64,000 nt of DNA. Origin: Microbacterium sp. HD4P20. Its GTDB lineage: Bacteria > Actinomycetota > Actinomycetes > Actinomycetales > Microbacteriaceae. Every line of letters begins with the position of its first letter. The first letter of the stretch is position 1. Made by a program: the position numbers and the translations under genes. Shown here one piece after another: positions 7,701-15,482 of this stretch. The notes beneath the pieces were generated by a model. The model was not told the DNA's origin and did not search any database. It was given only the letters and a program-made list of their open reading frames with translations. The DNA lies in the NCBI RefSeq assembly GCF_019449275.2, contig NZ_JAHZQZ020000022.1, positions 62,001 through 126,000 of the forward strand, written 5' to 3'.

Positions 7701-10199
7701 GTACGCGACGCGAGCGTCGGCATCGTCGATCTTGACGCTCGCCCACGAGCGGCCCTCGATCGGCGTGATCGCGAGGTCGTCGAACGAGGTGTTGTAGTAG
7801 CCGCTCACGATCGAGATGCGACCGGCCATCGTCGGGTTCGCCGTGGTGTCGGCGTAGGTGCCGAGGGCCTCGCCATCGAGGCGCGCGGTGATGATGTTCT
7901 CGTTCGCCTCGACCTCGAGCGTGTGCCACGCGGAAGCGTCGAACATGAACACCGTGCCCGATGCCACCGTCGAGCCCAGCTTGCGCAGCTCCCACGTGCC
8001 GTCATCGTGCACGCGCGCCGAGTAGGTGGCGAGGTCGGCGCCCTCGGCCACGACCTGCCGCACGCCGAGCCCGGCGAAGTTGTCGAGCGCGGCATCCCGC
8101 ACCACCGTGTCGAGGCGGAAGTCGACCGACGCCGTGTAGTTGGTCCACGCGTGGTCGCCGAGCACCGTCGCCGGGGTGGCCGTCGAGGGGTTGCGCTGCG
8201 AGCCGTCGCCCCACACGTTCCACGTGTAGCCGCGGTTGTGCGCATGAATGCGCTGCTGCATCACGTTGCCACGATCGGTGCCCGAGGCCACGACCTCGAA
8301 CGCGCCGTTCTGGTCTGCGGTGTAGCGGGGCGAGCCGCCGCGCCGCGTGACGTAGTCCATCTCGACACCGTTGATCGACTGCACCTCGTAGCCGGCGTAC
8401 TCGTAGTCGTCGCCGTACGGCAGGGGCAGGATGTCGTCGGTCGCCGGCGACGCGTACTCCCCCGGTGCGTACGACTCCGTCGTGCCGTGGATGCCACGCG
8501 GCAGCGTCGACAGCGTCACGACCGAGTACGGCTGCACCTGAACGCGGTAGACGAAATGTTCGATGCCGCCGATGGTCTCGGCGCGCACCGGCAGGACTTT
8601 GCCGATGCTCTGCAGGTAGTTCGCGTCGACCTCGTCGCCGGCATCCGGTCCCCGCGTCTCCCACACCGCCAGAGGCGTGTCGGCCCCGGTGTCGAGTGCA
8701 GAGACCTTGACTTCGAAGTTGCGGACGGTCTTGGTGTTGTTCGCGTGCACCTGGGTGAATTCCAGCTCCTCCCCCGCGGCGACGTCGGCAGCCGGCGTCC
8801 GCAGCGTCAGGTAGGTGCGGGTCGAGGTGTCGACGACCGTGCCGCCGTCGCCCTTGGCGCCGTCGCCTCCGGAGGCGCCCTCGATGTACTCCCAGCCCTC
8901 CTCGATGAACTGCATGAAGTGGCGCACCATCGTGATGCCGACGCCGCCCTCGTAGTAGCCCGACCACGGGTCGGAGGCACGGATCAGGTGCTTCGGCGAG
9001 TACTGCGAGCCCTCGTACATGGCACTGACGGCCGGCTGGAACAGGAAGGTCGTCATGTGGCCCGGGTTCGGCTCGGTGCCGCTCCACCGGTAGGCGTTGA
9101 TGAACCGGTCGGCGATGTCGACGGCGCCCACCGTCCCGCCGATGCCGCCGCGCGCGGGATCGGCGTTGATGCGGTACTGAGGGTCGATCATCGGCGCGAC
9201 GCCCTCGGAGTACAGCATCTCCATGCCGAACTCCTTGTTGAGCCGCGTCAGGCTCGGGTCGCCGGCGATGTCGTAGTGGTAGCCGATCGCGTCGACCTGC
9301 TCGAGCGCGGCCGGGCTGTCGAGGATGGCCCGTGACACCGCGCCGACGTTGCGGTACGAGTCCAGCGCCACGATCTTGATCTTCGAGTAGTCGTAGCGGG
9401 CGCCCTCGACCTGGGCATCGCGCTCCAGGCGCTGGGCGAAGTCGACGGTCCACGCCAGTTCGGCGCCGATGTAGTTCGCGTGCACCTCGTTCTGCGAAGG
9501 GCTCATGTAGTCGAACTCGACGCCGTACGTGTCGTAGGCGGCGTCGATGGTCTCCTTGTACCACTGGTACCGCAGGTCGGGGGTGGCCTGGGTCCACGAC
9601 GGCTCGCCCCAGCGCAGCGCCTCGACCTCGATGTGCGGGTTGATCGACTGCGCGTCGGCGATGAAGTGGAACCCGGCTCCGCGCAGCACGTTCGCCGGCT
9701 CGTCGGCCGAGCGCTTGGTCGCTGGCTCTGCGCCCGACGAGGTGTTGCTGTCGGCACCCAGTTCGACCTTGATGTGCTTCAGGCCGGCACCCGTCTGCGG
9801 GTCGAAGAGCAGGTGCATGATGCGCCAGTAGACCTCGGGCTGCTCCTCCTTGTAGTCCAGGAGCAGGTTCGACGTGTTGTTGCACGACACCGAGCCGAAG
9901 CCGCCGAAGGTGTTGAACGGAAGGCCCTCGGCATCCCGCTCGACGTCCTCGCCGTTCACGAGCACCTCGGCCCACTGCGCCACGTCGTCGTAGGTCAGGG
10001 TGGGCAGCTCGGCGAAGGCCTCGTCGGCCGTCGCGAGCGTGCCCCGGATGCCGGAGCTCGCGGCCGCCCCTGCCTCCGCGACTGCGCTCGCGCCACCGCC
10101 GGCTGCCGCGGCGGGCGAAAGGGGGACCAGGGCTGCGGCCAGCACGACCGCGGCAGCGCTCAGCGCAGCCGTGATCCGGGCCGATGACATCTTCGCCAT
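4716..10199 (-). CDS. Secreted multimodular GH59-type glycosidase
   Basis: 1,827 residues. A signal peptide (residues about 1-33, ending AAAA) is followed by a catalytic region (about 95-440) resembling galactosylceramidase: NTFGGFGSVS at 96-105, LKHIKVELGADSNTSSGAEP at 140-159, likely acid/base E238 in SQNEVHANYI and nucleophile E332 in MLYSEG. Residues about 640-815 resemble the lectin-like domain of GALC. After that come carbohydrate-binding/Ig-like modules with a duplicated YFVDAN/A unit (LRNG...GW...LPAGEYE), a FIVAR-like helical segment, a fibronectin III domain (about 1535-1625) and two C-terminal WWG repeats (about 1640-1827). No sorting signal is seen, so it is probably released. The start ATG 10199 has GACGAGG upstream. 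Substrate is inferred to be a galactoside-rich glycan; the family match is by motif only. Confidence 0.82.
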   Translation of the reverse strand: MAKMSSARITAALSAAAVVLAAALVPLSPAAAAGGGASAVAEAGAAASSGIRGTLATADEAFAELPTLTYDDVAQWAEVLVNGEDVERDAEGLPFNTFGGFGSVSCNNTSNLLLDYKEEQPEVYWRIMHLLFDPQTGAGLKHIKVELGADSNTSSGAEPATKRSADEPANVLRGAGFHFIADAQSINPHIEVEALRWGEPSWTQATPDLRYQWYKETIDAAYDTYGVEFDYMSPSQNEVHANYIGAELAWTVDFAQRLERDAQVEGARYDYSKIKIVALDSYRNVGAVSRAILDSPAALEQVDAIGYHYDIAGDPSLTRLNKEFGMEMLYSEGVAPMIDPQYRINADPARGGIGGTVGAVDIADRFINAYRWSGTEPNPGHMTTFLFQPAVSAMYEGSQYSPKHLIRASDPWSGYYEGGVGITMVRHFMQFIEEGWEYIEGASGGDGAKGDGGTVVDTSTRTYLTLRTPAADVAAGEELEFTQVHANNTKTVRNFEVKVSALDTGADTPLAVWETRGPDAGDEVDANYLQSIGKVLPVRAETIGGIEHFVYRVQVQPYSVVTLSTLPRGIHGTTESYAPGEYASPATDDILPLPYGDDYEYAGYEVQSINGVEMDYVTRRGGSPRYTADQNGAFEVVASGTDRGNVMQQRIHAHNRGYTWNVWGDGSQRNPSTATPATVLGDHAWTNYTASVDFRLDTVVRDAALDNFAGLGVRQVVAEGADLATYSARVHDDGTWELRKLGSTVASGTVFMFDASAWHTLEVEANENIITARLDGEALGTYADTTANPTMAGRISIVSGYYNTSFDDLAITPIEGRSWASVKIDDADARVAYPDGFSFTQAGFAHLNRTQHVLAAGRSASFDFEGTGFNLLGATGAATLSIVVDGEPARTATVGGVGNRQTSYWLRGLPEGPHSVTVTVVSGTFVLDGIDAVIGGESSGPVEPEKRPVAVTETLPRLVATVGAVPALPETVGARSEAGGAIDAPVVWTAAPSQFASPYAMVKVDGVFADNPSLAVSVYVEVVPEGVQYFVDANAPADGAAYPAVRDALGDQLRNGSADAAYTEASGWGRVGTYSAKGRLNLTPYDKLRETGWYSANAATPIAYRFSLPAGEYEIASGHTEWWNPGTNRSRAVATTVEYTDAAGQPVSAAIGAHTFANGSIGTSAVLRGAFTLDHDTVVTFTVAGAGGTEAPALSWVGINDAPADPVDRSALAAALERAQTAPSRAYTPESWQHLRSVGLEAKAVHDDPTATQEQLDAAAAALTTALDALVEVAYLPLDDYRIAVEVGTELAAGAGLPASVALATISGAHQDVPVTWDGTPSTAVPYAVSTVTGTAGGTTVTLAVEVVPAKVVYFVDAAGVKGSNASNAGIDSPAHAAVQALRGDGLRNGVADRRYDAEAGWGLVNPIDSGAGFVGAKARVAGAYDKFVTTGWWASAGGSVDYRLTLPAGEYELTSGYREWWGVTRQVQPSVTIGDETVTGEPVSLSGAALQGTSVIRFTVDEPGEVLFRAARGAGTADPVLSWLAVADVTPPKAPDAPSGVTATLVDLDVDVAWTAPAFDGGAPVSAYRVYATGGETVLCEVPAGATICRVTGVEPGSTASFQVTAVNLAGEGERSTSSNDVTLPEVSQNDGATGVPGTAVLSSNDGHDTGLKDGTFQLTMDLWWGENASLFKLYRDGELVAKVPLTIATPQAQRAVVDVAGLPNGTYEYTGVLVNSKGSTDTKPLTVTVVDAAPGKPVLSSDNWSGSGSYTVTADLWWGTNATSYRFLENGVEVGAGELVAATPGAQRATFAVAGKPKGSYVYVVEFTNAAGMTTSKELTVKVRR

Positions 10200-10432
10200 T
10201 CGGATACCTCGTCGTTGAAAGGAGCCCACTCGGGTCGTCCGCCAGGAAACCACCACGCCCGCGGACCCGAGAAGCGATCCGTACAAGATCGAACACACTC
10301 GAACTCTTTCGCCCAACGGAGCTCGTACGCACCGGGGAAACGGCGCGAGGAGAAGCGGAGAACGCCGCGATGTGCGATCGTCACAGTACGGTCTAACCGA
10401 ACACATTCGCACGCGCATCGAAGGAGATCGCC
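10200..10432. promoter_or_regulatory. Divergent control region with two matched candidate operators
   Basis: Between the glycosidase (leftward) and the second hybrid regulator (rightward). Two sites match each other: CGAACACACTCGAAC at 10290-10304 and CGAACACATTCGCAC at 10398-10412. Each has CGAAC-like half-sites repeated with a 10-base period. The second lies 20 bases before the regulator's start, fitting autoregulation; the first lies about 90 bases before the glycosidase start. The assignment to the adjacent regulator is inference. Confidence 0.45.
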
Positions 10433-11581
10433 GTGGATCCGACCCCGCCGCCACGGTTCGCGCTCGCGCGTCGCGAGCGCATCATGGACGAGCTGCGGCG
10501 CGTCGGATCCGTTCGCGTGTCGCAGCTCGCGCGCGAGTTCGCGGTGGCCGAGCTGACCATCCGGCGCGACATCGGCGCGCTCGCCGACCGCGGTCTGCTC
10601 ACGCGCGTGCACGGCGGGGCGACGTTGCGCAGCCGGCTCGACACCTCGGTGCCGAGGGCGGCGCCGACCTCGGGCCCGCCGCGGTTCCGCGTCGGCATGG
10701 TCGTGCCGTCGCTGGGCTATTACTGGCCGCACATCATCGTCGGCGCGCGGGCAGCGGCGACGGATGCCGGTGTGCAGCTCGTGCTGCGCGGTGCGAGCTA
10801 CTCCCCCGCCGACCAGCGTCGCCAGATCAGCTCGCTCGTGGAGTCCGGCACGCTGCACGGCCTCATCGTCGCTACCGAAACCCAGGGGCCGGAGGGCTCG
10901 GCACTGCTGCAGTGGCTGGACGCCCTGCCCATCCCCGTCGTGCTGGCCGAGAGACGCGTGCCGTCCGTGCTCGCACTCACTCGGCTGGAATGGGTCACCA
11001 CCGACCATGTGTTCGGCGGGTCATTGGCCGCGAGCCATCTTGCGGCCCTGGGTCATCGTCGCGTCGGTCTTCTGGCATCCCCCGGCTCGCCGACCTCGTG
11101 GCAGCTCCGCCGCGGCTGGGTGCGGGCGCTCGACGAGCTGGGCATGGCCAGCACGTTCGATCTCGACACCGCGCTCGACACGCTGGACGGAGGCGCCCGG
11201 GAGCGCGCGATCGACGGTCTGCTGCAGACCTGTCGCGACACCGGCACGACGGCGGTGCTCATCCACTCCGATCCGCAGGCCGTGCTCCTGCAGCAGCACG
11301 CGCGCGACCACGGCTGGTCGGTGCCCGACGACCTGGCGGTCCTCGCATACGACGACGAGGTGGCCGAGAGCGCCGAACCGCCGATCACGGCGCTGCGGCC
11401 CCCGAAGCCGCAGGTCGGTCGACTCGCGGTCGAGACCATGGTGGGCCGTCTCACGGACGGCCCGCGGCGGCCGGTGCAGCGCACGTACGTGCTGCCCGAG
11501 CTGCGCGTCCGCGGCTCCACCGCCCGTGCTCGAGACGCAGTGCCGGCCGCGCCTGAGCCGGCGAGCGTGGCGACGGGTTGA
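10433..11581 (+). CDS. Hybrid regulator: DeoR-type HTH plus LacI-type sensor (second copy)
   Basis: 382 residues, paralogous to the protein at 2491. DeoR-type HTH at about residues 12-65 (VSQLAREFAVAELTIRRDIG, RVHGGAT) and a LacI-type ligand-binding domain after that (VPSLGYYWPHIIVGARAAAT, LAALGHRRVGLL, VLAYDDEVAESAEPPI). The start GTG 10433 has AAGGAG seven bases upstream. It is divergent from the glycosidase and likely controls it and itself through the CGAACACA-type repeats. The gap to the next gene is short, so the glycosyltransferase is probably in the same transcript. Confidence 0.88.
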   Translation: MDPTPPPRFALARRERIMDELRRVGSVRVSQLAREFAVAELTIRRDIGALADRGLLTRVHGGATLRSRLDTSVPRAAPTSGPPRFRVGMVVPSLGYYWPHIIVGARAAATDAGVQLVLRGASYSPADQRRQISSLVESGTLHGLIVATETQGPEGSALLQWLDALPIPVVLAERRVPSVLALTRLEWVTTDHVFGGSLAASHLAALGHRRVGLLASPGSPTSWQLRRGWVRALDELGMASTFDLDTALDTLDGGARERAIDGLLQTCRDTGTTAVLIHSDPQAVLLQQHARDHGWSVPDDLAVLAYDDEVAESAEPPITALRPPKPQVGRLAVETMVGRLTDGPRRPVQRTYVLPELRVRGSTARARDAVPAAPEPASVATG

Positions 11582-11597
11582 GGGGAGAGCGGTGCCG

Positions 11598-12827
11598 ATG
11601 GCCAATGTGCTGTTCTGTCCGGTGACCTTCAATCTCGCCGAGACCACCCGCATGATCCAGGTGGCGCGCGCCCTGGATCCGGCCCACACGCCGGTCTTCA
11701 TGGGCTACGAGGACGACTTCGTCTCCCTCATCGTCGAAGCCGGCTTCGAGTACCGCGCGTGCGCACCCGCCTGGAGCCGCGAAGAACGGGATCTGGCCGT
11801 CGCCTTCGACCAGGGCCGAGCGCTGCGCAGCCCGTTCACCCGCGAACTGGTCGCCGCGCGCGTCGAGGTCGAGCGACGCCTTATCCGCGAGTACCGGTCC
11901 CCAGTCGTGGTGACCGGATCGAACGTCACGTCCTTCCTCTCGGCCCGGGCCGAACACGTCCCGCTGTTCTATCCGGTTCCCTTCGCCCTCACCCGCGCCC
12001 AGGTCGCCCAGACGAGGCGCATGGAGTTCATCCGCGGTGACGGCTGGATCGCCCGCGCCGCCGATCGCGTCGCGACGAGCGCCTTCCGCTGGATATACGA
12101 CGGCGCTCCCCTGGCGCCGCGCGCCTTTCGTCATGTCGCCCGCGCGAACGGTGTGCCGCCGCTGCGCACCGTCGCGTCGCTGATCACCGCCGACCGCAAC
12201 CTCGTCACCGACATGGCGTGGGAACTCGACGGCTTCCGCCTGCCGTCCGGCTTCGAGCGAGTCGGGCCCATCTTCGCCCACCTCGACGCGCCGCTGCCGG
12301 CCATCGTCGCCGAGCTGGCCGCCGCGCAGCAACCGCTCGTCTACCTGGGCCTGGGCTCCTCGGCCAGCCGACGGGTGGCGCTGGACGCGGCCCACGCGCT
12401 CGCCACTCTGCCGGTCAACGTCATCGCCCCGATCCGCCACTACCTCGAGCCGGGCGATGCGCTGCCTCCGAACATCCACGTCGTCGATCTCGTCCCCGCA
12501 CACCGGCTCGGAGGGCTCGTCGACGCCGCCGTCCTGCACGGCGGGCAGGGAACGGTGCAGACGGCCTGCGCCACCGGCATCCCCTTCGTCGGCATAGGGC
12601 TCCAGCCCGAGCAGACCTGGCACGTGCGCATGTGCGAGCGACGGGGCAATGCCATCGCCGTCTCGCCGCGGCGCGTCCGCAAGCCCGAGTTCCTTGCGGC
12701 GGTCCGCCGCGTGCTCACCGACGAGCGCATCCGGGATGCCGCGAGCGAGGTCGCAGCCGCGTACGCGGGTGAGGACGGCGCCGCGGCATCGGCCCGTCTG
12801 ATCGAGGCGGCGATCGCCCGAGGGTGA
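11598..12827 (+). CDS. UGT-like (GT1/MGT type) glycosyltransferase
   Basis: 409 residues. N-terminal MANVLFCPVTFNLAETTRMI resembles the acceptor half of two-domain GT-B enzymes. The C-terminal half has PLVYLGLGSS, then HVVDLVPAHRL and VDAAVLHGGQGTVQTACATG, the nucleotide-sugar-binding signature of GT1-type macrolide/glycolipid glycosyltransferases. It would transfer a sugar from a nucleotide donor to a small molecule or lipid; the acceptor is unknown. AGGGGAGAG at 11581-11589 serves ATG 11598; GTG 11592 in the same frame is an alternative. It ends six bases before the facing EamA gene. Confidence 0.8.
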   Translation: MANVLFCPVTFNLAETTRMIQVARALDPAHTPVFMGYEDDFVSLIVEAGFEYRACAPAWSREERDLAVAFDQGRALRSPFTRELVAARVEVERRLIREYRSPVVVTGSNVTSFLSARAEHVPLFYPVPFALTRAQVAQTRRMEFIRGDGWIARAADRVATSAFRWIYDGAPLAPRAFRHVARANGVPPLRTVASLITADRNLVTDMAWELDGFRLPSGFERVGPIFAHLDAPLPAIVAELAAAQQPLVYLGLGSSASRRVALDAAHALATLPVNVIAPIRHYLEPGDALPPNIHVVDLVPAHRLGGLVDAAVLHGGQGTVQTACATGIPFVGIGLQPEQTWHVRMCERRGNAIAVSPRRVRKPEFLAAVRRVLTDERIRDAASEVAAAYAGEDGAAASARLIEAAIARG

Positions 12828-12833
12828 ACCGGA

Positions 12834-13718
12834 TCAGGCGAGCGGTTCGGCAGCTTCCCTCGCCGCACGCGACGACGAGCGCACCGCGCCGATGCTCGCC
12901 GCGATCACCAGGGCGATGCCGGCGACCTCGAGCCACGTCATATGCTGGCCCAGGAATACGAAGCCGGCCACGGCCGCCGTGGCCGGCGCGAGGCTCATCA
13001 GAATGGCGAACGCCGCGGCTGGGAGCCGGCGCAGGGCCACCAGCTCGAACGCATACGGGATCGTCGACGACAGCAGCGCCACCGCGGCACCGAGCGCGAC
13101 GAGCTCGATCCGCAGGAGGGCGGCTCCGGCATCCGCGATTCCGAGAGGAAGAGCGAGGACCGCGCCGACCGCCATCGCGAGTGCGAGGCCGTCGAGCCGG
13201 GGGAAGGCGCGGCCCACCCGTGCCGATGCGAGGATGTAGAACGCCCAGCTCGCCGCCGCGCCCAGGGCGAAGACGACTCCCAGCGGGTCGAGGCGATCCC
13301 ATCCGCCGCCACCCAGGGCGATGACGCCCGCGAGCGCCACCAGCGCCCACAGCCATGCCGAGGCGCGGCGGCTCGCCACGATCGACAGCACCAGCGGACC
13401 AAGCACCTCGATCGTGACGGTCACGCCCAGGGCGAGGCGCTCGAGGGCGAGATAGAACAACGCGTTCATGACGGCGAGCACGACGCCGAACAGGACGACA
13501 CCCGACCAGTCGGCCCGGGAATGTCCGCGCAGAGACGGGCGGGCGATGAGCAGCAGCACCACCGCCGAGAACACCAGGCGCAGCATCACCATGCCGAGCG
13601 GTCCCACCGCGGGGAACAGCAGCACAGCGAGCGACGCGCCGACCTCCTGGCACGCGAGACCCACCACGACGAGCGCGATCGCCGGCGTCGTGCCGGCGCG
13701 ACGGCTCAGCGGCGTCAC
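12834..13718 (-). CDS. EamA/DMT superfamily transporter
   Basis: 294 residues, strongly hydrophobic, with about ten membrane segments arranged as two EamA repeats, as in RhtA/YdcZ-type metabolite exporters. The motif LACQEVGASLAVLLFP lies at the start and LPAAAFAILMSLAPATAAVAGF in the second repeat is typical of the RhtA branch, which exports threonine, homoserine and similar compounds. The GTG start lies seven bases after the stop of the serine-hydrolase-like gene, so the two form an operon. No clear ribosome site, which fits translational coupling. Substrate not known. Confidence 0.85.
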   Translation of the reverse strand: MTPLSRRAGTTPAIALVVVGLACQEVGASLAVLLFPAVGPLGMVMLRLVFSAVVLLLIARPSLRGHSRADWSGVVLFGVVLAVMNALFYLALERLALGVTVTIEVLGPLVLSIVASRRASAWLWALVALAGVIALGGGGWDRLDPLGVVFALGAAASWAFYILASARVGRAFPRLDGLALAMAVGAVLALPLGIADAGAALLRIELVALGAAVALLSSTIPYAFELVALRRLPAAAFAILMSLAPATAAVAGFVFLGQHMTWLEVAGIALVIAASIGAVRSSSRAAREAAEPLA

Positions 13719-13725
13719 GGCCGCG

Positions 13726-14991
13726 TCACTGCGGTGCGGGAGGCGTGCACACCGCCGCGGCCGCGATCGCGTCGCGATACTGCTCCGGCGTCCACGGCAG
13801 GCCGGCCTCGGGCATCTCCTGGCCCTCGGCCGCCGGAGCCTTCGATGCGATGGCGGCAAGCTGCCATGCCAGGTACGCGCCGACCGCTCCGTCGGCGGCG
13901 GAGTTGTTGAGCACGACGGCGACCGTCAGCCCGCTGTCGGGATCAGAGAACGCGGCGGTGATGTAGCCGGGGACCTTGCCGAACTGACCGACGAGCGGTC
14001 CGGCCTGCAGCGCCCCACCCGCCGCGGTGTACCAAGATGGCGCGTCAGGCGTGGCGGGCAGCGCATCGGCGAACCGGTCCTCATCGGTGACGATCGCGCC
14101 CGACGCCAACGCCTGGACGTAGCGACCGAGGTCGTCGATGTCGGTCACCGCGCCGGCATCCGTGAATCCGATGGTCCACGACGCAGCCGTGAGATCCCGG
14201 GGCGCCGCGCAGTCCAGCGGCCCTTCGGCGGTGGGCATCGCCTGCCCGCCGTCCAGGGCGGTGCCGGCATCGAGCGCGCCGAGGTGCGTGGCCTCGAGAT
14301 CGAGAGGGTCGGTGACGTAGGCCTCGATGAGCTCGGCGGCGCTCCGGTCGGTAGCGCGTTCGAGCGCGAGTCCGAGAAGGACGTACCCGGCGTCCGAGTC
14401 GCGATAGGCCACACCCGGTTCGGCCTCGCGCGGCTGCCCGAGACCGAAGCTCGCGAGGTAGCGAGGATCCCACGTGCGCTCTGGATTCGTCAGCCACATG
14501 GAAGAGAGCTGGCCCGCGAACGAGCCGATCCCCGACGTGCCGTCGCACAGCTCCTCGAGACTCACCTCTGCGATGTCCGGAACGCCGGCGACATACTGCG
14601 CGACACTGTCGCCCAGCTTCACGATGCCCTCGGCGGCCACCTTGTAGAGCACGTCGCACGTCATCGCCCGCGTGATCTTGCCGGCGCGGAACTGCAGCTC
14701 GGCGGTGACGTCTCCGCCGTCGGGGCGCTCGGTGCCGAGCCCCGTGACCCAGCTGCCGCTCCAGGGCGCCCATACGCCGACGATCGCGCCGGACGACCCG
14801 GTGAAGCCCATGGCCTGGGTCACGGCATCCTGCAGCTGCTGCACCGTCTCGTCGGGGAGCGGAACCTCCGCCTGCGGCGGTGTGTCGACCTCGACGGGCT
14901 GATCGATCGAGCATCCCGCGAGCGCGAGCAGGCACGCGACAACGCCGGAGACCGCCGCGACGGCGCGGTGTCTTCTGGAGCGGGTCCGCAT
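13726..14991 (-). CDS. Beta-lactamase-fold lipoprotein lacking catalytic residues
   Basis: 421 residues. A lipoprotein signal ends in LALAGC with C27 as the lipidated cysteine. The rest follows the class C beta-lactamase/DD-peptidase fold, but each catalytic motif is altered. The expected SxxK is K105-I-T-R108 (in FRAGKITRAM), the YxN tyrosine is replaced (DSDAGYVLLG at 198-207), and the H/KTG position reads QFG (before KVPGY). It is therefore probably not a hydrolase and may be a binding or sensor protein on the outer face of the membrane. Gene length and frame are intact, so this is not a pseudogene. It is transcribed ahead of the EamA transporter. Confidence 0.8.
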   Translation of the reverse strand: MRTRSRRHRAVAAVSGVVACLLALAGCSIDQPVEVDTPPQAEVPLPDETVQQLQDAVTQAMGFTGSSGAIVGVWAPWSGSWVTGLGTERPDGGDVTAELQFRAGKITRAMTCDVLYKVAAEGIVKLGDSVAQYVAGVPDIAEVSLEELCDGTSGIGSFAGQLSSMWLTNPERTWDPRYLASFGLGQPREAEPGVAYRDSDAGYVLLGLALERATDRSAAELIEAYVTDPLDLEATHLGALDAGTALDGGQAMPTAEGPLDCAAPRDLTAASWTIGFTDAGAVTDIDDLGRYVQALASGAIVTDEDRFADALPATPDAPSWYTAAGGALQAGPLVGQFGKVPGYITAAFSDPDSGLTVAVVLNNSAADGAVGAYLAWQLAAIASKAPAAEGQEMPEAGLPWTPEQYRDAIAAAAVCTPPAPQ

Positions 14992-15060
14992 TGCTCACCC
15001 CCCGGTGATCGTGCAATGAATTCAAACACACCGCGGTGGTCTCTGCCGTCCAGCGGTCCG

Positions 15061-15066
15061 TAGGGT
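15061..15066 (+). promoter_or_regulatory. Leaderless -10 for DUF2470 gene
   Basis: TAGGGT ends six bases before the ATG at 15073, with no Shine-Dalgarno between. The spacing predicts transcription starting at or next to the A of ATG. Confidence 0.5.
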
Positions 15067-15072
15067 GTAGGG

Positions 15073-15429
15073 ATGCCGCACCTCTTCGACGACGCCGTGC
15101 TGACGGCTGTCCTCGGTCACATGAACGGCGATCACGCCGACGACAACCTGCTGATCGCGCGCGCGTTCGCCGACGGCGTCGACGGCGACGCGATCGTGTC
15201 GGCGTCCATGACCGGCTTCGACGGCGACGGCGGGCGCTGGACCGCGATCCTCGCCGACGCCGACACCGACTCCGACACCGACACGGGCGCCGGTACCAGG
15301 ACCGTCACGGTCGAGGTGCCGTGGCCCGGCGGGCCGATCTCGGAGCGGCCCGCGGTGCGGCGCGAGATCGTCGCGCTGTACGACGAGGCGTGTCGGCGGC
15401 TCGGCGTGGAACCGCGCCCCCACGCGTGA
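15073..15429 (+). CDS. DUF2470 protein, heme-associated
   Basis: 118 residues. The N-terminus VLGHMNGDHADDNLLIARAF followed by ASMTGFDGDG matches the DUF2470 domain, which in other bacteria forms the C-terminal part of HugZ-type heme-degrading proteins or stands alone beside heme oxygenase. An Asp-rich tract in the middle comes from a short GACACCGACTCC-like repeat. The gene is followed 53 bases later by heme oxygenase, which suggests shared work on heme iron. The function of the stand-alone domain is not established. Confidence 0.75.
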   Translation: MPHLFDDAVLTAVLGHMNGDHADDNLLIARAFADGVDGDAIVSASMTGFDGDGGRWTAILADADTDSDTDTGAGTRTVTVEVPWPGGPISERPAVRREIVALYDEACRRLGVEPRPHA

Positions 15430-15442
15430 CGACCTCGAAAAT

Positions 15443-15476
15443 CAAACTTAGGCGCACCTAACCCTTTCGCTACACT
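15443..15476 (+). promoter_or_regulatory. Iron-box-like site and leaderless promoter of heme oxygenase
   Basis: The palindrome TTAGGCGCACCTAA (15448-15461) matches the right two-thirds of the DtxR/IdeR operator consensus, but the outer left half-site is poor. TACACT at 15471-15476 is the -10, six bases before the ATG. The box covers the expected -35 position, so iron-loaded DtxR/IdeR would block RNA polymerase. Repressor binding is inferred. Confidence 0.6.
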
Positions 15477-15482
15477 GGGCCC

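Noticed and set aside
13726..14991. Beta-lactam resistance enzyme
   Set aside because: The catalytic Ser, Lys, Tyr and H/KTG residues are all missing.
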